Part shown: one piece after another, positions 45,622 to 54,256 of the stretch
Layout: each line of letters starts with the position of its first letter
Position numbering within the stretch: position 1 is the first letter of the stretch
Assembly: GCF_018398875.1 (NCBI RefSeq)
Contig: NZ_JAGWDK010000001.1
Location: forward strand, 434,001-498,000
Length of the DNA stretch: 64,000 bases
Direction of reading: 5' to 3'
DNA from: Bradyrhizobium sp. sGM-13
GTDB lineage: Bacteria; Pseudomonadota; Alphaproteobacteria; Rhizobiales; Xanthobacteraceae
The notes under the pieces: generated by a model
Database searches by the model: none
Told to the model about the DNA's origin: nothing
The model's input: only the letters and a program-made list of their open reading frames with translations
Program-made: the position numbers and the translations under genes

Positions 45622-47226
45622 TCACCGGTTCACTTTGACAATCACGCCTTCATTTGGCCTGAGATGCGTCGGGCTCTCGACCTTGCCCGCCTCGCGGTCC
45701 AGATAGGTCGATATCAGCCTGGTGCCGCTGCCCTGCCATTCCCACAACCTCGGCTCCCTGCAGAGATTGAGAGCGATCAGGATTTCGGTTTCTTCGAGGG
45801 TTCGTGCGAACCAGAAGATGTCGTTGTGCGCCCGACGCGGGCGATATTCACCGTGCGACAGGCATCGCTCCCTGCGCCGCAGGGCGATGAGTTCACGGTA
45901 GAGATTCAACAATGACCGCGTGTCGCGCCGTTGCGCCTCGATGTTGCGCGAACGATCTTCGCTGAGCGGCAGCCAGGGCTCGCCGGTAGTGAACCCGCCG
46001 CGCTCGGTGTCGTCCCAGCGCAGCGGCGCACGCTCCGGATCGCGGTTGAGATCGAATCCCTTCACCAGCTTTTCGAATGGGTCCTGGATTCTTTCGGGTG
46101 GAATCTTCACCTGCTCGGATCCGATCTCATCGCCGGCAAACAGGAAGGGCGTGCCACGGATCGTCATCAGCAGCATCGCCAGAATTCTGGACTGAGCCTG
46201 GCCGAGCTTGCTCGCCACCCGATGTTTGTCATGGCCGCCGATCACGAAGTCGGGCCAAGCGCCATCCGGAATCGCATTGAAATAGACATCGATCGTTGCC
46301 TGCAGCGCGATCGCATTCCATTCCGTATCCAGAAGGGCGAAGTTAAGCGGCAGATGCAGCCGCGGCTTGTCGTTGCCGTAGAAATGCCCGATGCGATCGG
46401 TCTTGCCCTGCACCTCGCCGCAGAGCAGCCTCTCGTCATATTCGTCCAGAACGCTCCTGATTTGCTCGATGCAGCGCATGGTTTCGGGCCGGTCATCGGT
46501 GAAGACAGGCGTATACTTCTGCGGCGGGGGCGTGTTGCCGTCGGCCTCGGGATCGGCAGGATTGTCACGCAGAAGCTCGTCCTTGATCAGCACGGCGCTG
46601 GCATCAACGCGAAACCCGTCGACGCCACGGTCGAGCCAGAAGCGCATGGTGTCGGCCATGGCCCGGCGGACCTGTTCGTTTCGCCAGTTCAGATCGGGCT
46701 GGCTGGCCAGAAACGAGTGGTAGTAGAACTGCCGGCGCGCCTCGCACCATTCCCAGGCGCTGCCGCCGAACCGGCTCAGCCAGTTGTTCGGCGGGCCGCC
46801 GTTCGCGCTCGCTTCCGCCCATATGTACCAGTCGGCTTTGGGATTGTTTCGGGACGCGCGGCTTTCCTGAAACCAGACATGCTGATCGGAGGTGTGGTTG
46901 GGGACGAAATCGAGAACGAGTTTGATGCCGGCCTCGTGGAGCGCACGTAACACACGTTCGAAATCTTCCATCGTGCCGAAGCGGGGATCGACCGCACAGA
47001 AATCGGCGATGTCGTAGCCGAAATCCTGCATCGGACTTTTGTAGATGGGTGCAAGCCAGACGGCGCCAACGCCCAGCCATTGCAGATAATCGATCCGTTG
47101 CAGCAGGCCGGGAAGATCGCCCTGACCGTCGCCATTGCTGTCCTGAAACGAGATCGCCGCAATTTCGTAGATCACGGCGGTGCGCCACCACGCGGCATGG
47201 CGCGGGCCTGCATGCTTGCTCGACAT
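45622..47226 (-). CDS. GH13 alpha-glucosidase-type enzyme, copy 1
   Basis: An alpha-amylase-superfamily enzyme of 534 residues without a signal peptide. GH13 conserved regions are LVLDFVPNHTSDQH (region I), GVDGFRVDASAVLIKD (region II, nucleophile Asp), LLCGEVQG (region III, acid Glu) and VIGGHDKHR (region IV, transition-state Asp; the usual Asn is Gly). The QDSNGDGQGDLPGL segment binds calcium in oligo-1,6-glucosidases and related enzymes. The ATG at 47226 has GAGGG upstream and follows an exact EcfG-type promoter. A stress-linked alpha-glucan or trehalose-related role is likely; the specificity is not certain. Confidence 0.88.
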   Translation of the reverse strand: MSSKHAGPRHAAWWRTAVIYEIAAISFQDSNGDGQGDLPGLLQRIDYLQWLGVGAVWLAPIYKSPMQDFGYDIADFCAVDPRFGTMEDFERVLRALHEAGIKLVLDFVPNHTSDQHVWFQESRASRNNPKADWYIWAEASANGGPPNNWLSRFGGSAWEWCEARRQFYYHSFLASQPDLNWRNEQVRRAMADTMRFWLDRGVDGFRVDASAVLIKDELLRDNPADPEADGNTPPPQKYTPVFTDDRPETMRCIEQIRSVLDEYDERLLCGEVQGKTDRIGHFYGNDKPRLHLPLNFALLDTEWNAIALQATIDVYFNAIPDGAWPDFVIGGHDKHRVASKLGQAQSRILAMLLMTIRGTPFLFAGDEIGSEQVKIPPERIQDPFEKLVKGFDLNRDPERAPLRWDDTERGGFTTGEPWLPLSEDRSRNIEAQRRDTRSLLNLYRELIALRRRERCLSHGEYRPRRAHNDIFWFARTLEETEILIALNLCREPRLWEWQGSGTRLISTYLDREAGKVESPTHLRPNEGVIVKVNR

Positions 47227-47271
47227 TTCCCTCGTAAGCACCCCGTGCAGCCAAGCTCCGTTCAAGCGCTA

Positions 47272-47296
47272 AACGCGGGGGGTCAGTGGTTGTTCC
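47272..47296 (-). promoter_or_regulatory. EcfG-type stress promoter of GH13 copy 1
   Basis: On the minus strand GGAAC (47296-47292), 16 bp, then CGTT (47275-47272): an exact match to the alphaproteobacterial EcfG consensus GGAAC-N16/17-CGTT. It is 46 bp upstream of the ATG at 47226. Confidence 0.65.
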
Positions 47297-47321
47297 TATG
47301 AGTTCCGGCCTTACGTAGTCA

Positions 47322-48911
47322 TCAGAGCTCGATGATAAGACCCTCGTCTCCACGCAGCGCAAGGCTATCGGTTATCGCTTCACCGTCCCGGTCTGCGCCG
47401 GTCGACACCAGAACTTTTCCGCTGGCGCCTTGCTCGAAGGCGAGAGCCTGCGGCTGGTCTGTGAGATTCAGCGCGATGAGCAGCTTGGAGTCATCGAACT
47501 CCCGGTAATAGACCAACAAATCCCCATCGACAGCGTACGACCGATACGAGCCAAGTGACAGCGCGGGCCTTTCCTTGCGAACGCGCAACAGGCGGCGGTA
47601 GAGATTTAAGATCGAAAGGGCATCCTCGCGCAGGTTCACGACGTTGTTAGATCGCCAATCGTGCGCGAGCGGCAGCCACGGATCGACCCTGCTGAAGCCG
47701 GCATTCCGGCTCGCGTCCCACTGCATCGGCGTCCGGCAGCCGTCCCGGCCGACGCCGATTCCCGGCACGTTGCGCTCGAAGGGATCGCGCACGCGATGTC
47801 GGGGAATATCGACCTGAGGCATTCCCAATTCATCGCCATTATAGATTGTAGGCGTTCCCCGCAACGTCAGCAGAAGCATGGCGGCGACGGCGGCCTGCCG
47901 TTGCCCCACTCTGCCGGCAATGCGCGGCCGGTCATGGTTGCCGAGCACCCAGTTCGGCCACCCGCCTTTCGGCAGAGCGCCTTCATACTCCGCGATCAGC
48001 GCCTGGAGATGCTTTGCGTCCCAGCGCGCACTGAGCAACGCGAAATTGAACGGCAGGTGTACCCCGCCGAGATCCCTGCCGTAATAGGCGACCAGGCGCT
48101 CGATCGGCAGGTATATCTCTCCGATCAGCAGGCGATCGGGAAACTCGTCGATCGTTCGGCGCAATGTCCCGATGACATCGTGCACCTCCGGCAGATCAGT
48201 GGTGTAGAGCGGGATCAGCGCTTCGTTCGGCGGCCTGCCCGCGTGATAGTTCGGGTTAAGCGGATTGTCGCGAAACTGCCTGTCCTTGATCAAATGCCAG
48301 ATGACGTCGACGCGGAAGCCATCGACACCCTTACGCATCCAGAAGCGAAGCACGTCACGCATCGCCGCCACGACTTCCGGATGTCGCCAGTTCAGGTCGG
48401 GCTGGGAATTCAGGAACGCATGATAGTAATACTGGCCGGTCGCGGCGTCGAACTCCCAGGCGCTGCCGCCGAATTCGGATAGCCAATTGTTGGGCGGACC
48501 TCCGCCGGGGGCCGGATCGCGCCAGATGTACCAATCGCGTTTCGGATTGTTCCGCGACCCACGGCTCTCGACAAACCACGCATGCTGGTCGGAAGAATGG
48601 TTGGGGACGAAGTCGAGGATCACCTTGATCCCGCGCGCATGCGCGTCGGCAATCAGCCGCTCGAAATCCGCCATGCTGCCGAAGATCGGATCGACGTCGA
48701 CGTAATCGGAGATGTCGTAGCCGAAATCTTTCATCGGCGAACGGAAGATCGGCGAAACCCAGATCGCGTCGACGCCAAGATCAACCAGATCGGGCAGCCT
48801 CTGGGTGATGCCGTTGAGGTCGCCGATGCCGTCGTCATTGGTATCCTGAAAGGACCTCGGATAGATCTGATAGATGACGGCGGATTCCCACCACGGCCTC
48901 GAACCATTCAT
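47322..48911 (-). CDS. GH13 alpha-glucosidase-type enzyme, copy 2
   Basis: A 529-residue alpha-amylase-superfamily enzyme, cytoplasmic. The GH13 regions are VILDFVPNHSSDQH, GVDGFRVDVIWHLIKD (nucleophile Asp), LLIGEIYLP (acid Glu) and VLGNHDRPR (Asp), all intact, with QDTNDDGIGDLNGI as the calcium-type loop. It matches oligo-1,6-glucosidase and alpha-glucosidase more than trehalose synthase. It is a diverged paralogue of the gene 95 bp downstream. The ATG at 48911 gives the standard opening (MNGSRPWWESAVIYQIYPRS); the frame upstream to 49316 is not family-like. Confidence 0.9.
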   Translation of the reverse strand: MNGSRPWWESAVIYQIYPRSFQDTNDDGIGDLNGITQRLPDLVDLGVDAIWVSPIFRSPMKDFGYDISDYVDVDPIFGSMADFERLIADAHARGIKVILDFVPNHSSDQHAWFVESRGSRNNPKRDWYIWRDPAPGGGPPNNWLSEFGGSAWEFDAATGQYYYHAFLNSQPDLNWRHPEVVAAMRDVLRFWMRKGVDGFRVDVIWHLIKDRQFRDNPLNPNYHAGRPPNEALIPLYTTDLPEVHDVIGTLRRTIDEFPDRLLIGEIYLPIERLVAYYGRDLGGVHLPFNFALLSARWDAKHLQALIAEYEGALPKGGWPNWVLGNHDRPRIAGRVGQRQAAVAAMLLLTLRGTPTIYNGDELGMPQVDIPRHRVRDPFERNVPGIGVGRDGCRTPMQWDASRNAGFSRVDPWLPLAHDWRSNNVVNLREDALSILNLYRRLLRVRKERPALSLGSYRSYAVDGDLLVYYREFDDSKLLIALNLTDQPQALAFEQGASGKVLVSTGADRDGEAITDSLALRGDEGLIIEL

Positions 48912-49071
48912 GGCTGTCAATCGTTCCGATGCGGGGACCACGAAGTCGGGTCGCGATGGATGATGCCGAGCGACGGCGAAATCTTCATGACTGCCGGCCA
49001 CCGGCGCGTTCGCGACAACAATTCGTCGGGCAAGCTGCGGTTCCGAACCGCGTGACCGATGCAAGCGCGCT

Positions 49072-49096
49072 GGAACCTTGGCGACACTCAGACGTA
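49072..49096 (+). promoter_or_regulatory. EcfG-like promoter of a small ORF
   Basis: GGAAC (49072-49076), 16 bp, CGTA (49093-49096): one base off the consensus. It lies 18 bp upstream of the ATG at 49115, leaving a short leader. Confidence 0.45.
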
Positions 49097-49114
49097 GAGC
49101 CGGCGGAGGATCAC

Positions 49115-49306
49115 ATGACGGCAGAAAAGACCTTTGCACCCCTCTTGGGCGAGGCGGCCATCGCCATTTGGGGCGACATGCCCCGGGACATTCAGGAGGC
49201 GCTGTTCGAAACCGCGATGCGCAACCGCTCCGAGTTGCGTCACGATCTGGCCGTGCTGCTGCATGAGCGCCACCCCAGAACGCAGCACCCGGCCAAACCC
49301 GACTGA
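49115..49306 (+). CDS. Small protein of unknown function (63 residues)
   Basis: Starts MTAEKTFAPLLGEAAIAIWG and continues DMPRDIQEALFETAMRNRSE. GGAGG lies 5 bp before the ATG and an EcfG-like promoter lies just upstream. It is helical, acidic at the start and basic toward the end, with no membrane segment. Similar short proteins occur in other rhizobia to my recollection. A stress-induced adaptor role is a guess from the promoter only. Confidence 0.65.
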   Translation: MTAEKTFAPLLGEAAIAIWGDMPRDIQEALFETAMRNRSELRHDLAVLLHERHPRTQHPAKPD

Positions 49307-49330
49307 GCAAACCCACCTGACGTCATACCT

Positions 49331-50014
49331 CTATTCCGGAAACGCAACATCCGCGATGACGGGAAGATGGTCTGAATAGGAGCGCGCCTTGCGATCGGTC
49401 CAGGCCGAACGGATCACGAGATCGGGCGAGGCGTAGATTCGGTCGAGCCGCATCATCGGCAAGCGCGCTGGAAACGTCCGCAACCGCGTTCGGACCGGGC
49501 AAATCCGCGCCAGCACGCCCCGCACCGATTTTACCCAGAACCAGTCATTGAAATCGCCGACCACGAGCGTCCGCGTCGGCTGCACCAGCTCGGCTAGGGC
49601 ATGCGCCTGGGCGTGCCTTTCATGGATGCTGAGGCCGAGATGCGTGGCAATGACCCTCACCTCGCCATGATCAGACAAAACGCGTGCGGCAATGGCCCTG
49701 CGGGGCTCCCGCTCCTGATACGAGACGTCGGAAATTTTCGGGGGCTCGGCGAACGGCCAGCGGCTCAGCAGCACCTGTCCGTAGTCGCCGTCCTCGGTGA
49801 CGATCGATCGCGCATCGACGCTGTGGTCGCCGACGGCTTTCGCCAGAAGGGCAAAGGGATCGTCGGTTCTCCCGCGCGAGTCGACCTCCTGCAGGGCCAC
49901 GATATCAGGCGACCAGTGGCGGATGACGGAACAGACGCCATCCAAGTCAAACCCGGGATTGAGGTGGAAGATGCCGTGAACGTTCCACGTCATGATGCGA
50001 ATCGTAGCCATCAC
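49331..50014 (-). CDS. Endonuclease/exonuclease/phosphatase-family protein
   Basis: A 227-residue metal-dependent hydrolase of the EEP (DNase I-like) fold. Catalytic motifs are IRIMTWNVHGIF (Asn), VALQEVDSRG (Glu), TLVVGDFNDWFW (Asp, Asn) and SYSDHLPVIADV (Asp-His). Members cut phosphodiester bonds in nucleic acids, phosphoinositides or lipids. The ATG at 50014 overlaps the stop of the phospholipase D-type gene by 4 bp, so the pair is translated together; a lipid or phosphoryl head-group substrate would fit this partner. Confidence 0.88.
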   Translation of the reverse strand: MMATIRIMTWNVHGIFHLNPGFDLDGVCSVIRHWSPDIVALQEVDSRGRTDDPFALLAKAVGDHSVDARSIVTEDGDYGQVLLSRWPFAEPPKISDVSYQEREPRRAIAARVLSDHGEVRVIATHLGLSIHERHAQAHALAELVQPTRTLVVGDFNDWFWVKSVRGVLARICPVRTRLRTFPARLPMMRLDRIYASPDLVIRSAWTDRKARSYSDHLPVIADVAFPE

Positions 50015-52155
50015 GTTCTACGCCCCGCCAGCCAGGTCACCAGGAACTGCACGCCAAGGCACAGTGCGATCCAGGCGAGGATCGCCAGCGCCAGCAGCAG
50101 CACATTGATCCAGGAGGCGTTTCGGGCCAGATCTGCGATCTGCGCGCCGAGCGCGGCCATGACAGCGATTCCGGGCGCCATGCCGAGCACGGTGCCGAGC
50201 ACGAAATCGCGCAGGCTCAATTTACTGGCGCCCGCCACCAAGTTCACGATCGAGAACGGGGCGATCGGCACCATCCGGATCATGGCGACCGCCATGACCC
50301 CCTTGCCGATGATGCCGCTCTGAATCCGGGCGGCCCGGCGCCCGAGCAGCCGCTGCAAGCGCGCCTGGCCCAGCACCCGGCCGATCGAGAACAGCGTGAG
50401 TGCGCTGAGCAGCACGCCGGCGCTCGCGCTCAAGAAACCCATCCACGGCCCGAGAGCGGCCGATGTTGCGGCGATCAGTACGAGCACCGGGAAAACCACC
50501 AGCCCGCCGACGACGAAGGCGGCAATCGCAAATAGCGGCGCGAATTGCGACCGCGCGGGTTGTGAGATGATCGAGGAAACGAAGCCGACATCGGCGAAAT
50601 CGCGCAGCGATGTGTACTGCCAGGCCAGCGCCAAGCCGGCGAGCGCCGCAGCGAGGCCGGATACGGCCAAAATGGTTCTTGCCGTCCACATGCGATTGGC
50701 GGCGCGGTCGAGGTGAAGCGGTTCCCTGGGATCGGCGACGGGCTGCACCATCACCGCCACGCCGCCGACCGATGCGGCCGGATCGATCGGCTGCAACGAT
50801 TTCGGGCCGTCGTCCTCCGCCAGGCGGTCGACGAATCCGAACAGGTCGGCTTCGTGGCGTTCGATTTCGCGTTCATCGACGCCGCAGAAATGCCCGATCA
50901 GACTACGGCGAAGCCAGGCGAGATATTCACAATGTGCGTCGGAGGTCGCCTCGAAGGCCAGGTCGCATTCGGTGTCCGCCCCCATCGAGCGATTGTTGAG
51001 GTTGGCCGATCCCACGCGCAGGATGCGGTCGTCGACGATCATCACCTTGCTATGCACCATGACCGCGGCCGCCCGTTCGGCATCGCGCGTCGATGGATAG
51101 ACAAAGCGGACCCGGTCCATGACGCCTGCCGACACGAACCGGGCGATAAATCCGCCGCGCCCGCTCTGCATGGCCTGCGATTCGAACCAGGACGAATGCA
51201 TCTTCGGCATGACGATCAGGACACTGAGCTGCGGCACGTCCAGCAACCGCTGCGCCAGGAGGCGCGCGATGTCGGTGGCGCTGGTGAACTGGTTTTCGAT
51301 ATAGATGAAGCGGTCGGCCGCATTGATGGACGCTTCGAACAGCCGCGCGACTTCGTTCACGCCGCCACTGCGTGCGGTGGCTATCTCGGTCCGGGCGATG
51401 CCCACCGTCATTCCCCGGCACTGCACCGGGACCGAGGCCGGCCAGCGCTCGCCCTTGGTCGCTACGGGTCTTTCAACCGTGCAGCCGGCGGTGCGCCACC
51501 TGTTCTCCGCCAATTCCGTCAGACTGGCCGCAGCTTCGCCATCCACCATGCACTGCACGTCGTGAAACGGCGGATAGGGTTTGCCGTCGGGATCGGTACG
51601 AAGCGGATGATGCGTCTCATGCGTGCTGGTGTCCCAGCGCCGGATCGTCAGATCGAGGCCGCCGACGAAGCCAAGCGCGCCGTCAATGACGACGATCTTC
51701 TGATGCTGCGCCGAGCCTAAGGGAAGGCTGGAATCGAAACAAAAGCGCAGCCGGTCCGACGCGTGCGCGGTGAACTTGGCGGCCGAATTCCATTCCCGCT
51801 CCGCGGCGTAGAGGGCCGGGAAATTCCAGATCAGGATGTTGATCCGCAGATCGGGCTTCGCCTTTAGCAGCGCTTTCAGAAACGCACCAAGCTCTTGCGG
51901 ATAGCCGTCGTCAGCGTACCCGGAGGGCCCGACAAACCGGGTCTGGCTGTGGATGTCCCAGCCGATGATGTACACCTGCCGGGTTGCGAGCAATAGCGCT
52001 TCCCGCAAAGCGGCGAAATATGCGGCGGCATCATTGAGGATTGCTAACCGCCCTGCCTTGCACCTTCTCCAGACGGTTTCGCCAGGAATGAGGATGGATG
52101 AGCTTTGCAGCAGACGGCACCTCGGCAACAGATGAGAAAACCCGTTCGGGATCAC
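50011..52155 (-). CDS. Phospholipase D-like protein fused to a C-terminal VTT (DedA-type) membrane domain
   Basis: About 714 residues. Two HKD motifs mark a full phospholipase D/cardiolipin synthase-like unit: SAQHQKIVVIDGALGFVGGL (about residue 170) and MVHSKVMIVDDRILRVGSAN (about 390). From about residue 490 a helix (ARTILAVSGLAAALAGLALA) leads to a VTT/SNARE-associated domain (LVLIAATSAALGPWMGFLSA, MIRMVPIAPFSIVNLVAG). The enzyme may remodel or hydrolyse phospholipids at the membrane. The start is uncertain: the frame is open to 52260, but an exact EcfG promoter at 52183-52207 places the transcript start near 52176, so the GTG at 52155 or a TTG at 52128 is more likely. Confidence 0.85.
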   Translation of the reverse strand: MIPNGFSHLLPRCRLLQSSSILIPGETVWRRCKAGRLAILNDAAAYFAALREALLLATRQVYIIGWDIHSQTRFVGPSGYADDGYPQELGAFLKALLKAKPDLRINILIWNFPALYAAEREWNSAAKFTAHASDRLRFCFDSSLPLGSAQHQKIVVIDGALGFVGGLDLTIRRWDTSTHETHHPLRTDPDGKPYPPFHDVQCMVDGEAAASLTELAENRWRTAGCTVERPVATKGERWPASVPVQCRGMTVGIARTEIATARSGGVNEVARLFEASINAADRFIYIENQFTSATDIARLLAQRLLDVPQLSVLIVMPKMHSSWFESQAMQSGRGGFIARFVSAGVMDRVRFVYPSTRDAERAAAVMVHSKVMIVDDRILRVGSANLNNRSMGADTECDLAFEATSDAHCEYLAWLRRSLIGHFCGVDEREIERHEADLFGFVDRLAEDDGPKSLQPIDPAASVGGVAVMVQPVADPREPLHLDRAANRMWTARTILAVSGLAAALAGLALAWQYTSLRDFADVGFVSSIISQPARSQFAPLFAIAAFVVGGLVVFPVLVLIAATSAALGPWMGFLSASAGVLLSALTLFSIGRVLGQARLQRLLGRRAARIQSGIIGKGVMAVAMIRMVPIAPFSIVNLVAGASKLSLRDFVLGTVLGMAPGIAVMAALGAQIADLARNASWINVLLLALAILAWIALCLGVQFLVTWLAGRRT

Positions 52156-52182
52156 GAACGAATGTTCGCCCGATGCCAATCC

Positions 52183-52207
52183 AACGATCTGCAGCCGCGA
52201 CAGTTCC
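52183..52207 (-). promoter_or_regulatory. EcfG-type stress promoter of the phospholipase D operon
   Basis: On the minus strand GGAAC (52207-52203), 16 bp, CGTT (52186-52183), an exact consensus match. It would drive the phospholipase D-VTT gene and the coupled endonuclease/phosphatase gene, and it limits how far upstream translation can begin. Confidence 0.65.
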
Positions 52208-52272
52208 AGCCAAGCGGAACTTGCCACCTTCCATCCGCGTTCGGCGCGTCGTTGAATCACCGGACACGCGCG

Positions 52273-52551
52273 TTAGCGCCGGTTGCTACCGGGGGGCGTA
52301 TCGTTCCGGCCCGAGCGGGAGACACTTTCTTCCTCAACCACCGGTTCGACGTAGGTGCTGTGCAGCGAGATCGGCGACTTGAAACCGTCGAACATGATGC
52401 GGACGGTGCTGCGATAGCGGCCGGAGCCGATGATCACCCCTTCCCGGCCGGCGAATTTTGGGCATCGCGCCGCTCCGAGTGCGCTCATCCTGACGCGTGT
52501 CCGTTCAGGCAACGGTGGCCGGTGATCGGGTGGCTGTTTAGGCAATCGCAT
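52273..52551 (-). CDS. Small conserved-looking protein of unknown function
   Basis: The core reads VRMSALGAARCPKFAGREGV then GSGRYRSTVRIMFDGFKSPI and SLHSTYVEPV, a beta-rich small domain that I recall as a recurring short hypothetical in Bradyrhizobium. Starts at 52551 (MRLPKQPPDH) or 52488 (MSALGAARCP) are both possible; the longer frame to 52620 has less protein-like content. The tail is polar and Arg-rich. Function unknown. Confidence 0.6.
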   Translation of the reverse strand: MRLPKQPPDHRPPLPERTRVRMSALGAARCPKFAGREGVIIGSGRYRSTVRIMFDGFKSPISLHSTYVEPVVEEESVSRSGRNDTPPGSNRR

Positions 52552-53205
52552 CCTTAGGCCAAGCGCCTTCGCCGGTTCATCGATGCGCCGGAGAGGCAAT
52601 ACGTTCGGTCTCGAATGCATGGCGAGAAATCTACCGGCGCACCATGCGGTCGACGAACGGTGGCGTCCCGGACGTCATCACGGCCGTCAGCCAACGAGGC
52701 CGGCTTGGTCAGAATGACGCCACACGTTGGCCAACAACATGCACGCATGCGATCAGTCGCGGTATCTTGCGATATTCAACCATCGACGCAGGCTGTGCTT
52801 TAGAGATTCGAAAAATGTAGATGAGGCCGGGACGACGGCCCTCCGTCGCCGGGTCGAGCCTAGGCGACTTTGGTAGGAAGGCCTTGCGGCTGCGCCCCGC
52901 CGCAGACAAGCGCGAGGCCGACAACGATACCATCGTACCTGCCTCGTCAGGGCAGGCGTACGTATCGAAAGATATGTTAGCCAGGTTGCGAGGTACGGCT
53001 TTTTGCAGTTGAGGGATAGAAAACACGCTTTAATGACCAGTTTTTGACGACATCCGGTCACATTCGGTCTGCTTGGCATCCCTCGTTAACGGGGATAAAG
53101 TTTCTTTTGAACAATTAAGATACAGAGTGAACTAATTCACAGTGACTATGAGCGGTTCTGAAGGACTCTATCGATATAATCGGTATTAAAATCCGGGGGC
53201 GCGTT
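52552..53205. other. 654-bp intergenic region with no clear gene
   Basis: Open frames exist on both strands (for example plus 52821-53012), but none has a good ribosome site or recognisable protein pattern. The last 150 bp before the LuxR-type gene are AT-rich compared with the window and probably hold its promoter (TCGATATAATCGG near 53170 includes a TATAAT -10 box). Confidence 0.4.
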
Positions 53206-54081
53206 ATGTTAGTCCCACGCAAGAAGACAGTATTTATTGTAGACGCAAAGGCCTTTCGACGAGCTCGAACGGAGAGCTTCTTAAGTTCCTGGGCCAGCAA
53301 CGAACAGGTCGAGCTGATTTCGCTCGATCCCGATGAGGCGCACAGAAGGCTTATCGAGCGGAGCGAATGCGAGATGCTGATTTACAGCGTCGGCACCTCC
53401 TCTCCCCACGAGGTCTTCACCGAGATACAGGTGTTGCATACCCTTCGCCGGGAGGCGGCACTCGCCATCATCTCCGACGATGAACATCCCGCCACCGTTC
53501 TCGCCGCGATCCGTTGCGGAGCCCGGGGCTACTTCAGCAATTCCATGGCGCCTGAGCTTGCGTTGCACGCCCTTTCATTCGTCCTTCATGGCGGCACCTA
53601 CTTTCCGGCGGCCGCCATCCTGGCCAGCCAGACCTTCAGCCCGCCGGCGCCTCTCGAATACAGACAACCGGGCCTCTCCCAGGAGCAAGAGCTTCCGGAG
53701 CCTGAACAACAGACGCAGGCGCCCCCTGTCGGGCCGGAGGAAGGTCCTTACGACCAGCAAGGGTCCCCGTTCGACGGTAAGGCGGTAAGCGTGCAGCGCG
53801 ACCATGGCCTAAACGGCGCGCGCCACGCGCCCGAGTTTACCGAGCGGCAGTACGCGGTGCTCGCTTGCCTCTGCCAAGGCGATCCCAACAAGGTGATCGG
53901 ACGCAAGCTCGGCATGACCGAAACGACGGTGAAAGTCCATGTCCGCGAAATCATGCGCAAGCTGGGCGTGAGCAACCGGACCCAAGTCGCGATCGCCGGG
54001 GCGCGCGTCTCCTTCGACAGTCCCGTCGAACTGATTACTCCGGATTCATCCATGACGATCAGGTCATCCATATCTCACTAG
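53206..54081 (+). CDS. LuxR/NarL-type regulator with a degenerate receiver domain
   Basis: 291 residues. The N-terminal 140 look like a response-regulator receiver (KKTVFIVDAKAFRRARTESF, AAIRCGARGYFSNSMAPELA), but the usual acidic pair is reduced and the phospho-acceptor Asp position reads MLIYSVGTSS, so phosphorylation is unlikely. A Pro/Gln/Glu-rich linker (about residues 150-205) leads to a C-terminal LuxR helix-turn-helix: FTERQYAVLACLCQGDPNKV and KLGMTETTVKVHVREIMRKL. It probably acts without a classic kinase, or by protein contact. It is monocistronic. Confidence 0.88.
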   Translation: MLVPRKKTVFIVDAKAFRRARTESFLSSWASNEQVELISLDPDEAHRRLIERSECEMLIYSVGTSSPHEVFTEIQVLHTLRREAALAIISDDEHPATVLAAIRCGARGYFSNSMAPELALHALSFVLHGGTYFPAAAILASQTFSPPAPLEYRQPGLSQEQELPEPEQQTQAPPVGPEEGPYDQQGSPFDGKAVSVQRDHGLNGARHAPEFTERQYAVLACLCQGDPNKVIGRKLGMTETTVKVHVREIMRKLGVSNRTQVAIAGARVSFDSPVELITPDSSMTIRSSISH

Positions 54082-54210
54082 CGATTGATTTTCGGCATTG
54101 CGCCGGTTGCCATTTCATCGCTCCTGCCGGAACTCGCGGCATTTCTCGATCTGTCGGCCAGCGCGCATCCTCGCTACGGAAAGCGGCGGCATCCTATTGC
54201 AATGCCGTGG

Positions 54211-54232
54211 TATATGATTATCGTCATATAAT
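54211..54232. promoter_or_regulatory. Palindrome overlapping a -10 box upstream of the thiolase gene
   Basis: TATATGA-TTATCG-TCATATA (54211-54230) is a perfect 7-bp inverted repeat; the right arm runs into TATAAT (54227-54232). It lies 24 bp before the thiolase ATG, the place expected for a repressor operator of TetR or MarR type. No such regulator gene adjoins it. Confidence 0.5.
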
Positions 54233-54256
54233 AGCGATCGAACAGGAGAATCCGCA

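Noticed and set aside
48880..48930. EcfG-like GGAAC near the start of GH13 copy 2
   Set aside because: GGAAC occurs 17 bp before a GGTT, but this would lie across the start codon and the second box does not match; not usable as a promoter for that gene.
52709..53026. Possible small genes on both strands in the gap before the LuxR-type gene
   Set aside because: No ribosome site, no protein-like core and mutually overlapping frames; treated as non-coding.
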